The notes under the pieces were generated by a model, which saw nothing but the letters and a program-made list of their open reading frames with translations, had not been told where the DNA came from and made no database searches. Below, one piece after another: positions 35,108 through 44,296 of a DNA stretch of 64,000 bases. Position 1 is the stretch's first letter; the number at the start of each line of letters is the position of its first letter. Position numbers and translations under genes: made by a program. The DNA is taken from assembly GCF_007858285.1 (NCBI RefSeq), contig NZ_VFIL01000006.1:124001-188000 (forward strand), in the 5' to 3' direction. The DNA comes from Pseudomonas brenneri (lineage in GTDB: Bacteria > Pseudomonadota > Gammaproteobacteria > Pseudomonadales > Pseudomonadaceae).

Positions 35108-36475
35108 ATGCAAAAAGAAACCGAAATCAAGCTTCGCGTCAGCCGCGAGACCCTCGCCGCGCTGCGCGAGCACCCGCTCCTGAAAAAACGCAATAAAAGT
35201 GGCTGGGAACGCCGTGAGTTGATGAACCAGTACTTCGACACCCCCGAGCGCGACCTGGCCCAGGCCAAGGTTGCCCTGCGCCTGCGCAAGGACGGCGACG
35301 ACGTGATCCAGACCCTCAAGACCCGTGGCCAGAGCGTCGCCGGTTTGTCGGAACGTAACGAGTACAACTGGGAACTGCCCAAGGCCAAGCTCGACGTGAA
35401 AAAACTCGACGGCGAATGCTGGCCCGAGCAGTTGGCTGAACTGGACAAAAAGACCCTCAAGCCGATCTTCACCACCGATTTCGTCCGTGAGCGTGCCGAG
35501 ATCGCCTGGGGCCGTGGCAAAGCCAAGGTAGTGATCGAAGCAGCCCTGGACCTGGGCCACGTGATCGCCGGCAAGCAGAAGGAAGAAATCTGCGAGCTGG
35601 AACTGGAACTGCGCGAAGGCGAACCCGCCGCCCTGCTGGAACTGGCTGCCGAGTTGGCCCAGACCCTGGCGCTGATGCCGTGCGATATCAGCAAGGCCGA
35701 ACGCGGCTACCGCCTGTTCGACGCCAGCAGCTACTCCCTGAGCCTGCCTGCCCCACAACTGCAACCGCAAATGCCTCTGGATGACGTTTTCGCCGCGCTG
35801 ATGTGGCATCTGCTGGGCAGCAGCCAGCGCCTGGCCGAGCAGTACCGTTTCAACGGCCACTGGCGCCTGCTGCAGGACTGGGTGGAAAACCTCGCCGAAA
35901 TGCGCGCCCTGATCGGCAGCCTCGGCCAGGCTGCGCCACGTCAATCCACCAGCGAACTGCGCAGTGCCCTCGACGCCCTGCTGGAAGACTGGCGCCCACT
36001 GGTCCAGGCCGGCGAAGAGGATGAAGACGTGCGCAAGGCCGCGCCAGAGCAGTTCATCGAAGAATTGGACGACGTGCGCTGGGGCCTGTTCTCACTGAAC
36101 ACTTCGCGCTGGCTGCTGGCCCGCACCTGGACCCTGGACCGCAACGTGCGCGGCAACCGCCAGGGCGCCGCCCAGGTCGCCAACTGGCTGCCGCGCCTGC
36201 TGGCCGACGAAGCCGTCGCCCTGCGCCTGCCGCGCTACCAACAACAGCCGGAAGACCTGGCCGAGCAACTGCCGCGCATCGAGCGCCTGCAGGCGTGGCT
36301 GCACCATGCCCGCCACCTGCTGGAAATTGCGGAGCTGGATCGTTTGTACGGTGAGCTGAACAAGTTGGCCGCGCTGGCCAACCTGCCGATCACTGATGAG
36401 TCGCTGGATGCGCGGATGCATCAGGTGATTGCGGTGTACCAGAACCGGGCCTGGAAGACTTTGCTGCGTCTGTAA
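35108..36475 (+). CDS. CYTH and CHAD domain protein (inorganic triphosphatase-like)
   Basis: A 455-residue protein. Residues 1-~205 form a CYTH tunnel domain with the ExExK start (MQKETEIKLRV), charged strands (VALRLRKDGDDVIQTLKTRG, EICELELELREG) and basic residues for triphosphate binding. Residues ~225-455 form a His-rich, helical CHAD domain (MWHLLGSSQRLAEQ, RLQAWLHHARHLLEIAELDRLY). Related proteins hydrolyse tripolyphosphate or bind polyphosphate. ATG 35108 is chosen because it begins the CYTH motif; the ribosome site is weak. It diverges from argE. Confidence 0.9.
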   Translation: MQKETEIKLRVSRETLAALREHPLLKKRNKSGWERRELMNQYFDTPERDLAQAKVALRLRKDGDDVIQTLKTRGQSVAGLSERNEYNWELPKAKLDVKKLDGECWPEQLAELDKKTLKPIFTTDFVRERAEIAWGRGKAKVVIEAALDLGHVIAGKQKEEICELELELREGEPAALLELAAELAQTLALMPCDISKAERGYRLFDASSYSLSLPAPQLQPQMPLDDVFAALMWHLLGSSQRLAEQYRFNGHWRLLQDWVENLAEMRALIGSLGQAAPRQSTSELRSALDALLEDWRPLVQAGEEDEDVRKAAPEQFIEELDDVRWGLFSLNTSRWLLARTWTLDRNVRGNRQGAAQVANWLPRLLADEAVALRLPRYQQQPEDLAEQLPRIERLQAWLHHARHLLEIAELDRLYGELNKLAALANLPITDESLDARMHQVIAVYQNRAWKTLLRL

Positions 36476-36488
36476 GATTGCTATCGCG

Positions 36489-36588
36489 TGTAGGAGCGAG
36501 CTTGCTCGCGAAGGACGTCAACGATAACGCGTGTTTGCTAGGTAAACGCGGCGCTCTCACGTTCTTCGCGAGCAAGCTCGCGCCTACA
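36489..36588. repeat. REPIN, AGCGAGCTTGCTCGC type
   Basis: TGTAGGAGCGAGCTTGCTCG on the left, its complement (with one change, GCGCCTACA) on the right, and GTCAACGATAACGCG in the interior. It lies between the convergent CYTH-CHAD and Lrp-type genes. It is the third member of the subfamily at 4521-4628 and 16240-16339. Confidence 0.92.
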
Positions 36589-36641
36589 AAAAAGCCTTAA
36601 CTGACTGGCATTAGGGCTTGCCGGCGATGACGTCCGCACTC

Positions 36642-37112
36642 TCACCGCAACACTGGCAGACTGGTAGTGGACTTGATCTCCGACAGCGCCACAATCGAGT
36701 TGACCTCCTGTATCCCCGGCACCATCGACAGTTTCTCGAAGAAGAAACGCTCATACGCCTCGATATCCGAGGTGACAATGCGCAACAGAAAATCCACCGC
36801 CCCCATCAGCACATAACACTCCAGTACTTCCGGGAATCCACGAATCGCCTCAGTGAACTCCGTGAAGTTGGACCGCCCGTGGGCGTTGAGTTTGACCTCG
36901 GCAAAGATCTGCGTGTTGAGGCCGATCTTCTTGCGGTCGAGCAACGTCACCTGCGCGCGAATCACCCCCTCTTCCTTGAGCCGCTGGATCCGCCGCCAGC
37001 AGGGCGACTGCGATAGCCCGACTTGTTCGGCAATCTGCGCGCTGGAGAGCGACGCGTCTTCCTGGAGCAACGCCAGGATCCGGCGGTCGTAGACATCCAA
37101 CTCACTGTGCAT
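36642..37112 (-). CDS. Lrp/AsnC-family transcriptional regulator
   Basis: A 156-residue regulator with an N-terminal helix-turn-helix (DVYDRRILALLQEDASLSSAQIAEQVGLSQSPCWRRIQRLKEEGVI) and a C-terminal RAM/AsnC ligand domain (residues ~65-150, AEVKLNAHGRSNFTEF, VLECYVLMGAVDFLLRIV, GIQEVNSIVALSEIK). It probably responds to an amino acid. It is divergent from the ACT-like small protein, a likely target; the gap of ~125 bases is AT-rich. Confidence 0.93.
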   Translation of the reverse strand: MHSELDVYDRRILALLQEDASLSSAQIAEQVGLSQSPCWRRIQRLKEEGVIRAQVTLLDRKKIGLNTQIFAEVKLNAHGRSNFTEFTEAIRGFPEVLECYVLMGAVDFLLRIVTSDIEAYERFFFEKLSMVPGIQEVNSIVALSEIKSTTSLPVLR

Positions 37113-37239
37113 AAAAATACCTTACAAACCATTACCTACGAATCGTATAAGTCATTTATAAGGCATATCGCTCAAACATAGATAAGAAATACCCGACACG
37201 CCATGTAAAAATTTCTCCAGTCAGATTTGGAGAACGGCC

Positions 37240-37575
37240 ATGCATTCAGTCCCCACCAGCCCCGCGACCCGCCACGATGCCTGGGCAGTCAGCAACAGCC
37301 ATTGCCAGGTGCGCTACCAGATCCTCGCCGAGGCTGAACCCGATGTGCTGTGCCGGATCCTCAATTACTTCGCCTTGCAGTTCCTGGTGCCGCAACAGGT
37401 AAACGTGACCCGCGACGAAGACCTGCTGAACGTCGAGGTGGTGATGGACGGCCTGAGCTGGCACCGCGCCCAGGTGATCGGTGAAAAACTTCGTAACCTG
37501 ATCAGCGTGTGCTCGCTGGAGCTGCAACCTGTTGAATCCACAAGGCTGCAAGCGGTATCGGCGGCGGCTCAGTAA
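37240..37575 (+). CDS. Small ACT-like protein
   Basis: A 111-residue protein I do not firmly recognise. Residues ~22-95 read like a beta-alpha-beta ACT fold (CQVRYQILAEAEPDVLCRILNYFALQFLVPQQVNVTRDEDLLNVEVVMDGLSWHRAQVIGEKLRNLISVCSLEL), reminiscent of the acetolactate synthase small subunit IlvM. No catalytic partner is adjacent. A strong GGAG site lies seven bases before ATG 37240. The divergent Lrp-type regulator suggests amino-acid-linked expression. Confidence 0.72.
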   Translation: MHSVPTSPATRHDAWAVSNSHCQVRYQILAEAEPDVLCRILNYFALQFLVPQQVNVTRDEDLLNVEVVMDGLSWHRAQVIGEKLRNLISVCSLELQPVESTRLQAVSAAAQ

Positions 37576-37659
37576 AAACCGGTAATAACCCACTGGGCGA
37601 CAGCAATCAGGGTGGGACTAGCCTTGGCGCTACTGCTTGAAATCGCCCAGGAAACCGCC

Positions 37660-39411
37660 ATGCCCGCAGTGCCAGAACTTCAGGATCGCAGGCTCTGCCT
37701 CGACGAACTGCTGCCCGCCCTCACCGCCCACGGCCTGCTCGACGAAGCCCTTGCCGAACGCTTGCGGCGCACCCCGACCAACGACTTGCATCCGCTGGAG
37801 TTTCTCGCCGACCAGTCACTGCCCGACCCTGCGCGGCCGGGCATGTCGCTGTCTCTGGAAGCACTGACACAATGGCTCGCCATTCACGTCGAACAGCCCT
37901 ATCTGCGCATCGACCCACTGAAAATCGATGTGGCGAGCGTGGTGCCACTGATGTCCCACGCCTTCGCCCAGCGGCACAGCATCCTGGCGGTCGCCCTCGA
38001 TCGCGACAGCGTGACGGTGGCCTGTGCCGAACCGTATCTGCGTGAGTGGGAAACGGGCCTGGGTCATGTCTTGAAGCGTTCGATCAAGCGCGTGGTGGCC
38101 AACCCCCAGGTGATCCGCCGTTGTACCCAGGAGTTCTTCCGGCTAGCCAGGTCGGTCAGCGGGGCCGACCAGACCAACCCCATGGCGTCCCCTGTCGAGC
38201 AGTTGCTCAACCTTGGCGCTGGCGACCAGGAGCCCGATGCCAACGACGCGCACATCGTCAACATTGTCGACTGGCTGCTGCAATTTGCCTTCGGCCAGCG
38301 CGCCAGCGATATCCATATCGAGCCCGGCGGCGACCAGGGCCGCATGCGCTTGCGCATCGATGGGTTGCTGCACGATGTCTATCAGTTTCCGCCACAGGTC
38401 ACGACCGCCGTGGTCAGCCGCCTGAAAAGCCTCGGGCGGATGAATGTCGCCGAGAAGCGCAAACCCCAGGATGGCCGGATCAAGACCAAGACGCCCACGG
38501 ATATCGAAGTGGAACTGCGTCTTTCGACCCTGCCCACGGCCTTCGGCGAGAAACTGGTGATGCGGATTTTCGATCCCCAGGTGCTGCTCCAGGACTTTCA
38601 GCAGATGGGGCTTTCGGCCGATGACCTGCAGCGCTGGCAGCATATGACCCGTCAGGCCAACGGCATCATCCTGGTCACAGGTCCCACGGGGTCAGGCAAG
38701 ACCAGCACCCTCTATACCACCCTGCGGCAACTGGCGAACCGCACGGTCAACCTGTGTACGGTGGAAGACCCTATCGAGATGGTCGAGCCGGCCTTCAACC
38801 AGATGCAGGTCCAGCACAATATCGACCTGACCTTTGCCAGCGGCGTCCGCGCGCTGATGCGCCAGGACCCGGACATCATCATGATCGGAGAGATCCGTGA
38901 CCTGGAAACCGCCGAAATGGCAATCCAGGCGGCATTGACCGGCCATCTGGTGCTATCGACCCTGCACACCAACGACGCCCCCAGCGCGGTCAGCCGCCTG
39001 CTGGAGCTGGGCATTCCCCATTACTTGATCAAGGCCACATTACTGGGGGTCATGGCCCAGCGCCTGGCGCGCCGGTTGTGCCCGCACTGCAAAAGCCCGG
39101 TGACGTTGAACGAGGACGATTGGAACAATGCCACGCGGCCATGGGCGTTACCGACACCTGTCGGCGCGTTCCAGGCCAAAGGCTGCGCGGATTGCCGGGA
39201 CAGTGGCTATCGCGGACGCATCGGGATCTACGAGATCATGCTGATGAATGAGGGCGCCAGGACCTTGGTCTGCGTCGATACCGATCTGCAGGCATTGCGT
39301 CGCGAAGCCCTCAAAGACGGCATGTGCAACCTGCGGTTGGCGGGCGCTCACAAGGTTGCCGACGGGCTGACCACCCTGGAAGAAGTGTTGCGGGTCACGC
39401 CGGCACTGTAG
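37660..39411 (+). CDS. GspE/PilB-family secretion ATPase, orphan
   Basis: A 583-residue type II secretion / type IV pilus hexameric ATPase. It has an N-terminal MshEN-like domain (to ~residue 180), the N2 domain, Walker A GPTGSGKTS (Gly341-Lys347), the Asp box and Walker B (QDPDIIMIGEIRDLETAEMA), the His box (LSTLHTNDAPSAVSRLLELG) and a tetracysteine zinc site (CPHC ... CADC). AGGA lies before ATG 37660; the frame upstream is not used. No gspF, pilC, prepilin or secretin gene is nearby. A probable secretion ATPase occupies a comparable place in P. aeruginosa. Confidence 0.9.
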   Translation: MPAVPELQDRRLCLDELLPALTAHGLLDEALAERLRRTPTNDLHPLEFLADQSLPDPARPGMSLSLEALTQWLAIHVEQPYLRIDPLKIDVASVVPLMSHAFAQRHSILAVALDRDSVTVACAEPYLREWETGLGHVLKRSIKRVVANPQVIRRCTQEFFRLARSVSGADQTNPMASPVEQLLNLGAGDQEPDANDAHIVNIVDWLLQFAFGQRASDIHIEPGGDQGRMRLRIDGLLHDVYQFPPQVTTAVVSRLKSLGRMNVAEKRKPQDGRIKTKTPTDIEVELRLSTLPTAFGEKLVMRIFDPQVLLQDFQQMGLSADDLQRWQHMTRQANGIILVTGPTGSGKTSTLYTTLRQLANRTVNLCTVEDPIEMVEPAFNQMQVQHNIDLTFASGVRALMRQDPDIIMIGEIRDLETAEMAIQAALTGHLVLSTLHTNDAPSAVSRLLELGIPHYLIKATLLGVMAQRLARRLCPHCKSPVTLNEDDWNNATRPWALPTPVGAFQAKGCADCRDSGYRGRIGIYEIMLMNEGARTLVCVDTDLQALRREALKDGMCNLRLAGAHKVADGLTTLEEVLRVTPAL

Positions 39412-39497
39412 CGTTGAACGAGTAAACCGTTCTTATCTACGACAACCCCGTTACAATCGACAGACCTCGCGTCACCACCACCAGACAAGGAATCGTT

Positions 39498-40418
39498 ATG
39501 CAGATCGGAACAGTGCTTCTCCTCTTCGTCGGCTTGGCCATTGCCATCCTGTTCATGGGCTTCAAAGTCGTACCCCAAGGCTACCAATGGACGGTGGAGC
39601 GCTTCGGCCGCTACACCAACACGCTCAAGCCTGGCCTGAATATCATCATTCCGGTGATGGACCGCATCGGGCGCAAGATCAACGTGATGGAAAGCGTGCT
39701 GGATATTCCGCCCCAGGAAGTGATCACCGCCGACAACGCCACGGTACAGATCGACGCGGTGTGTTTCTTCCAGGTGGTGAACACCGCCCAGGCGGCCTAC
39801 GAGGTCAACAACCTCGAACATGCGATCCGCAACCTGCTGCAAACCAATATCCGTACGGTGCTCGGTTCCATGGAACTGGACGCCATGCTCAGCCAGCGCG
39901 ACGGTATCAACGAGAAGCTGTTGCGCACGGTCGACGAAGCCACCGCGCCGTGGGGCATCAAGATCACCCGGATCGAGATCAAGGACATCAGCCCGCCTGC
40001 CGACCTGATGGCCGCCATGTCGGGCCAGATGAAAGCCGAGCGGATCAAGCGCGCACAGATCCTCGAAGCCGAAGGCCTGCGAGCGTCCGCCATCCTGACC
40101 GCCGAAGGTAAGAAACAGGCGCAAATCCTGGAGGCTGAAGGGGGTCGTCAGGCGGCGTTCCTCGAATCCGAAGCCCGTGAACGTCAGGCCGAGGCAGAAG
40201 CCCGCGCCACCCAAGTGGTGTCGCAAGCGATTGCTACCGGTAACGTGCAAGCCATCAACTACTTTGTCGCACAGAAATACATCGATGCACTGGGCAAGCT
40301 GGCCTCGGCCAACAACAGCAAGGTGATCCTGATGCCGCTGGAAGCCAGCCAGGTCATCGGCGCAGTGGGCGGCATCGGCGAAATCGTCAAGGCCACCTTC
40401 GACAACAAGAAAGCCTGA
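39498..40418 (+). CDS. SPFH/Band 7 membrane protein, stomatin/QmcA type
   Basis: A 306-residue protein with one N-terminal membrane helix ([18 protein letters not shown]) and a stomatin-type SPFH domain ([56 protein letters not shown]). A long charged helix follows ([20 protein letters not shown] and repeats of [10 protein letters not shown]), which drives oligomerisation. It likely forms scaffolds in membrane microdomains. It is followed ten bases later by an NfeD gene, the usual partner. Confidence 0.92.
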   Translation: MQIGTVLLLFVGLAIAILFMGFKVVPQGYQWTVERFGRYTNTLKPGLNIIIPVMDRIGRKINVMESVLDIPPQEVITADNATVQIDAVCFFQVVNTAQAAYEVNNLEHAIRNLLQTNIRTVLGSMELDAMLSQRDGINEKLLRTVDEATAPWGIKITRIEIKDISPPADLMAAMSGQMKAERIKRAQILEAEGLRASAILTAEGKKQAQILEAEGGRQAAFLESEARERQAEAEARATQVVSQAIATGNVQAINYFVAQKYIDALGKLASANNSKVILMPLEASQVIGAVGGIGEIVKATFDNKKA

Positions 40419-40428
40419 GGCCCGCACC

Positions 40429-40875
40429 ATGTGGGAGTTCCTGCAACACCTGTCGTTCTGGGATTGGCTGGCGCTGGGCACGGTGCTGTTGATTCTCGAA
40501 GTGTTTGGTGCCGGCGGTTATCTGCTGTGGATGGGCATCGCGGCCGCAGCGGTTGGCGTGCTCAAGTTCCTGATGCCGGGGCTTGGGTTGGAGCTGCAAC
40601 TGCTGCTGTTTGCCGTGCTGTCGATACTGACGGCGGTGTACTGGTGGAAACGCCAGCGCAGCAGCGCCAAGGCCAGCGACCAACCGGGCCTGAACATGCG
40701 TGGTTCGGAGCTGATTGGTCGCACCTTTATGGTGCATCAAGCCATTATCGATGGCCGGGGCAAGATCAAGGTCGGTGACGGCGTGTGGATGGTCACCGGG
40801 CAGGATTCGCCAGTAGGCGCTCAAGTCCGGGTGGTTGGCCAGGACGGTGTGATTTTACGGGTCGAAACTGTTTAG
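40429..40875 (+). CDS. NfeD-family membrane protein
   Basis: A 148-residue protein with three membrane helices (residues ~11-70) and a C-terminal OB-fold domain (LNMRGSELIGRTFMVHQAIIDGRGKIKVGDGVWMVTG). NfeD proteins act with SPFH proteins, and the adjacent stomatin-type gene is that partner. The ribosome site GAGG overlaps the stop codon of the preceding gene, showing tight coupling. Confidence 0.92.
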   Translation: MWEFLQHLSFWDWLALGTVLLILEVFGAGGYLLWMGIAAAAVGVLKFLMPGLGLELQLLLFAVLSILTAVYWWKRQRSSAKASDQPGLNMRGSELIGRTFMVHQAIIDGRGKIKVGDGVWMVTGQDSPVGAQVRVVGQDGVILRVETV

Positions 40876-40944
40876 TCATCCACGGAACTAGGCTGGGTTA
40901 TCTACAATCAAACTGTTCAGTTAACCCAGTCGGAGTCACCCATC

Positions 40945-41262
40945 ATGCGTCTCAAATATGCTGTCGCCACCCTCGCCGTGCTGTCCCTTCCTGTTGGTTC
41001 AGCGATGGCCGACAGCTTCTGGCGTAACGTCATCTCGTCGGGCGCTACCACAGGCTCCACGTACCTGACCTTCAAGGACCACAAGCTGGTCGTCGCCGCC
41101 CAGGACGATGCCGGCAGTTTCGTCGCCAGTGATGGCGGTATCCGTGGCCCATACCTGGAAGCCGCCATGCAGAAAGTGCGTGCAGACAACCCAGGCCTGA
41201 AAGCCACTGATATGGAGTTGGCCAACGCCATCCTGGCGAAAAACGCTGTGGCTGCCGAGTAA
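40945..41262 (+). CDS. DUF2388 domain secreted protein
   Basis: A 105-residue exported protein with signal peptide MRLKYAVATLAVLSLPVGSAMA and the DUF2388 pattern (SFWRNVISSGATTGSTYLTFKDHKLVVAAQDDAGSFVASDGGIRGPYLEAAMQKVR). This family is Pseudomonas-centred with no known function. GGAG precedes ATG 40945. It ends at a strong terminator. Confidence 0.88.
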   Translation: MRLKYAVATLAVLSLPVGSAMADSFWRNVISSGATTGSTYLTFKDHKLVVAAQDDAGSFVASDGGIRGPYLEAAMQKVRADNPGLKATDMELANAILAKNAVAAE

Positions 41263-41274
41263 ATCCGGCGCATG

Positions 41275-41303
41275 AAAAAGCCGCTTTAGAGCGGCTTTTT
41301 TTT
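41275..41303 (+). terminator. Rho-independent terminator after the DUF2388 gene
   Basis: AAAAAGCCGCT-TTAG-AGCGGCTTTTTTTT, 13 bases past the stop codon. Confidence 0.94.
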
Positions 41304-41423
41304 GCCTGTTTTTCGACGATACGTTCACAGGCGACAGGCTATATTCAGTTCCCTCGTGCGACGATGCCGGGGTTGATTTGAGTTTTTATTCTTGGTTTTT
41401 CTCAAGCGAGTATCTTCGACATC

Positions 41424-42566
41424 ATGAGCCAACTGCCTTTCCTGCCGTTTTCAAAACCGGTCATTGATGAAGCCACCATCGCGGCGGTCGGTGATGTATT
41501 GCGCTCTGGCTGGATCACCAGCGGGCCGAAGGTGCAGGCGTTCGAAGCGCAATTATCGGAGTACTTTGGCGGCCGGCCGGTACGCACCTTCAACTCCGGC
41601 ACCTGCACCATGGAGATTGCCCTGCGTATCGCCGGCGTCGGGCCGGGGGATGAAGTGATCACCACGCCGATCTCCTGGGTGGCGACGGCCAATGTGATTC
41701 TGGAGGTGGGCGCCACACCGGTGTTTGCCGATATCGATCCGGTCACCCGCAATATCGACCTGGCTCAGGTGGAAGCAGCCATCACGCCGCGCACCAAGGC
41801 GATCATTCCGGTGTACCTGGCGGGCCTGCCGCTGGATATGCCGATGCTCTACGCCTTAGCCAACAAATACGGGTTGCGTATCGTCGAGGATGCCGCCCAG
41901 GCGCTGGGCTCCAGTTGGGATGACCAGCGGATTGGCGCCACCGGGGATCTTGTCTCGTTCAGTTTCCAGGCGAACAAGAACATCACCTGTTCCGAAGGCG
42001 GCTGCCTGGTGCTGAACAACGCCGAAGAAGCGCGCCTGGCGGAAAAGTACCGGCTGCAAGGCGTTACTCGCAGCGGCTTCGATGGCCTGGACGTGGATGT
42101 ACTGGGCGGCAAGTTCAATATGACTGACATCGCCGCCGCAATCGGGCTGGGCCAGTTTGCCCAGATCGAACAGGTCACCGCCCATCGCCAGGCCCTGGCC
42201 CGGCATTATTTCGAGTGTTTTGGCAGCGATTTCGAGACAACGTACGGCGCGCAACTACCGCCTGCGGACTTTGAAAACAGCAATTGGCACCTGTTCCAAC
42301 TGGTACTGCCCGAGCGTCAGGATGGCCTCCCGGCCCGTGCCACGTTCATGGAGCAGATGCAGGCCCAGGGTGTAGGCATTGGCTACCACTACCCGCCGAT
42401 CCACCTGCTGAGTTTGTATCGGGCACAAGGGTTCAAGGAAGGCATGTTCCCGGTAGCAGAAAAAGTCGGGCGTTTGATTGTCTCGTTGCCGATGTTTACG
42501 GCGATGAGCAAGGCGGATGTGGAGCGTGCTGTCGCGGCGGTGAAAACAGTACTGCAGACGGGTTAA
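41424..42566 (+). CDS. DegT/DnrJ/EryC1/StrS-family aminotransferase, ArnB-like
   Basis: A 380-residue sugar-aminotransferase-fold enzyme. PLP features: NSGTCTMEIALRIAG, IVEDAAQALGSSWDDQRIG, and the Schiff-base Lys in FQANKNITCSEGG, closely like ArnB's KNITCAEGG. ArnB transfers an amino group to UDP-4-keto-arabinose for lipid A modification; the substrate here could be any nucleotide-linked keto-sugar. No arn or O-antigen genes are adjacent, so it stands alone between a terminator and a REP. Confidence 0.85.
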   Translation: MSQLPFLPFSKPVIDEATIAAVGDVLRSGWITSGPKVQAFEAQLSEYFGGRPVRTFNSGTCTMEIALRIAGVGPGDEVITTPISWVATANVILEVGATPVFADIDPVTRNIDLAQVEAAITPRTKAIIPVYLAGLPLDMPMLYALANKYGLRIVEDAAQALGSSWDDQRIGATGDLVSFSFQANKNITCSEGGCLVLNNAEEARLAEKYRLQGVTRSGFDGLDVDVLGGKFNMTDIAAAIGLGQFAQIEQVTAHRQALARHYFECFGSDFETTYGAQLPPADFENSNWHLFQLVLPERQDGLPARATFMEQMQAQGVGIGYHYPPIHLLSLYRAQGFKEGMFPVAEKVGRLIVSLPMFTAMSKADVERAVAAVKTVLQTG

Positions 42567-42576
42567 ACCCAATCAA

Positions 42577-42604
42577 TGTGGGAGCGGGTTTGCTCGCTCC
42601 CACA
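42577..42604. repeat. Single REP hairpin
   Basis: TGTGGGAGCG / CGCTCCCACA with loop GGTTTGCT, between the convergent aminotransferase and gcvH genes. Confidence 0.87.
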
Positions 42605-42621
42605 ATGGGTTGTGCGTAGGC

Positions 42622-43005
42622 TTATTCGCCAATGGCCGCCTTGTAGCCGGCAGCATCCAGCAGCTTTTCCAGCTCGGCAGGGTTGCTTGGCTTGAGCTTG
42701 AAGATCCAGGCCTCGTAGGGCTTTTCATTGAGCGACTCAGGGGCATCGGCCAATTCATCGTTGACCGCAATCACTTCACCCGACACTGGCGAATAAATAT
42801 CCGAAGCAGCCTTCACCGACTCCACTACGCCCGCCGCGTCGCCGGCGGCGAACACCTTGCCCACTTCAGCCAACTCAACGAAAACCACATCACCCAATGC
42901 TTCCTGGGCATGGTCGGAGATCCCGACGGTCACGCTGCCGTCGGCTTCCAGGCGTGCCCATTCGTGGCTTTCGGCAAAACGCAGTGCGGCAGGGATATCG
43001 CTCAT
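42622..43005 (-). CDS. gcvH: Glycine cleavage system H protein
   Basis: A 127-residue lipoyl carrier. The lipoylated Lys lies in [20 protein letters not shown] and the fold starts [13 protein letters not shown]. It shuttles the aminomethyl group between P, T and L proteins. ATG 43005 has AGGA eight bases ahead. It lies 52 bases downstream of gcvT. gcvP is not in the window: the next gene is on the other strand. Confidence 0.95.
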   Translation of the reverse strand: MSDIPAALRFAESHEWARLEADGSVTVGISDHAQEALGDVVFVELAEVGKVFAAGDAAGVVESVKAASDIYSPVSGEVIAVNDELADAPESLNEKPYEAWIFKLKPSNPAELEKLLDAAGYKAAIGE

Positions 43006-43057
43006 AGTCTGTGTCCTCAAAAAGAAATGTCAGCGGCCATTGGCCCGCCGGAAAAGG

Positions 43058-44140
43058 TTAGATCAAGGTCTTGCCATGGCGCACGAAGGTCGGCTTGACC
43101 ACTCGCACCGGGTACCACTTACCGCGAATCTCTACTTCCGCACGGTCAGCGGTGGCCATCGGTACACGCGCCAGCGCAATGGATTTGCTCAGCGTAGGAG
43201 AGAAACTACCACTGGTGATCTCTCCTTCGCCAACATCAGCGATGCGAACCACTTGATGAGCGCGTAAAACCCCACGTTCTTCCAGCACCAGGCCCACCAG
43301 TTTGAGCTGCACGCCAGCCGCGCGCTCGGCTTCCAGGGCGGCGCGGCCAATGAAGTTGCGACTGGCGGGTTCCCAGGCAATGCTCCAGGCCATATTGGCG
43401 GCCAACGGTGAAACGCCCAGGTGAATATCCTGGCCGTAGAGGTTCATTCCGGCCTCCAGACGCAATGTGTCACGCGCGCCAAGGCCAATGGGCGAGATAC
43501 CCGCGCCTACCAGGTCATTGAAGAACGCCGGGGCCTGGTCGGCAGGCAGGACGATCTCCAGGCCATCTTCACCGGTATAACCGGTACGGGCGATAAACCA
43601 GTCGCCGTCGGCACGGCCCTCGAAAGGCTTGAGCTGGTGGATCAAGACGCCGCGTGACTGGGTGACCAGTTCGGCAATCTTGTGCCGGGCCTGAGGGCCC
43701 TGGATAGCCAGCATGGCCAGGTCCGGACGCTCGCGCATGTGTACCTGATAGCTGCCCAGTTGGGCCTGCATCCAGGCGAGGTCCTGGTCGCGGGTGGCCG
43801 CATTGACCACCAGCCGGTAACCGTCGTCGGCACAGTAGACGATCATGTCGTCCACCACCCCGCCCTGCTCGTTGAGCATGGCGCTGTACAACGCATGGCC
43901 ACAGCCATGCAAACGATCGACATCATTGGCCAGCAGCAATTGCAGCCACTCCTTGGCCTGGTGCCCCGAGATGTCGATCACGGTCATATGGGAAACATCA
44001 AACACCCCACAGTCACGGCGCACCTGATGGTGCTCCTCGACTTGCGAGCCGTAATGCAAAGGCATATCCCAACCGCCAAAATCGACCATTTTCGCGCCTA
44101 GGGCGAGATGCAGGTCATACAGAGGCGTACGCTGTCCCAT
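43058..44140 (-). CDS. gcvT: Glycine cleavage system aminomethyltransferase (T protein)
   Basis: A 360-residue T protein: LYDLHLALGAKMVDFGGWDMPLHYGSQVEEHHQVRRDCGVFDVSHM, IARTGYTGEDGLEIVLP and LGARDTLRLEAGMNLYGQDI are hallmark segments that bind folate and the H-protein intermediate. It moves the methylene group to tetrahydrofolate, releasing ammonia. AAGGAG lies six bases before ATG 44140. Glycine-cleavage operons are often glycine-riboswitch controlled, but I do not see that element upstream. Confidence 0.95.
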   Translation of the reverse strand: MGQRTPLYDLHLALGAKMVDFGGWDMPLHYGSQVEEHHQVRRDCGVFDVSHMTVIDISGHQAKEWLQLLLANDVDRLHGCGHALYSAMLNEQGGVVDDMIVYCADDGYRLVVNAATRDQDLAWMQAQLGSYQVHMRERPDLAMLAIQGPQARHKIAELVTQSRGVLIHQLKPFEGRADGDWFIARTGYTGEDGLEIVLPADQAPAFFNDLVGAGISPIGLGARDTLRLEAGMNLYGQDIHLGVSPLAANMAWSIAWEPASRNFIGRAALEAERAAGVQLKLVGLVLEERGVLRAHQVVRIADVGEGEITSGSFSPTLSKSIALARVPMATADRAEVEIRGKWYPVRVVKPTFVRHGKTLI

Positions 44141-44296
44141 GGGTTTCTCCTTCCGGGCGTGGCGAAGGTGCGGACGGTCGCCGTTCGGGCTACACACCTT
44201 GAAATACAAGGCTTGCAGCCACGTTCAGCCATCCGATCTGAAAGATGGACCGCACCGAATGCCGCGCATTGTAGCCTCAAGCCGTAGGACTGGCAC

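Noticed and set aside
44141..44296. Possible glycine riboswitch upstream of gcvT
   Set aside because: I looked for the tandem GGAGAG...CCGAAGG glycine aptamer pattern on the minus strand and did not find it. Only a strong ribosome site is evident.
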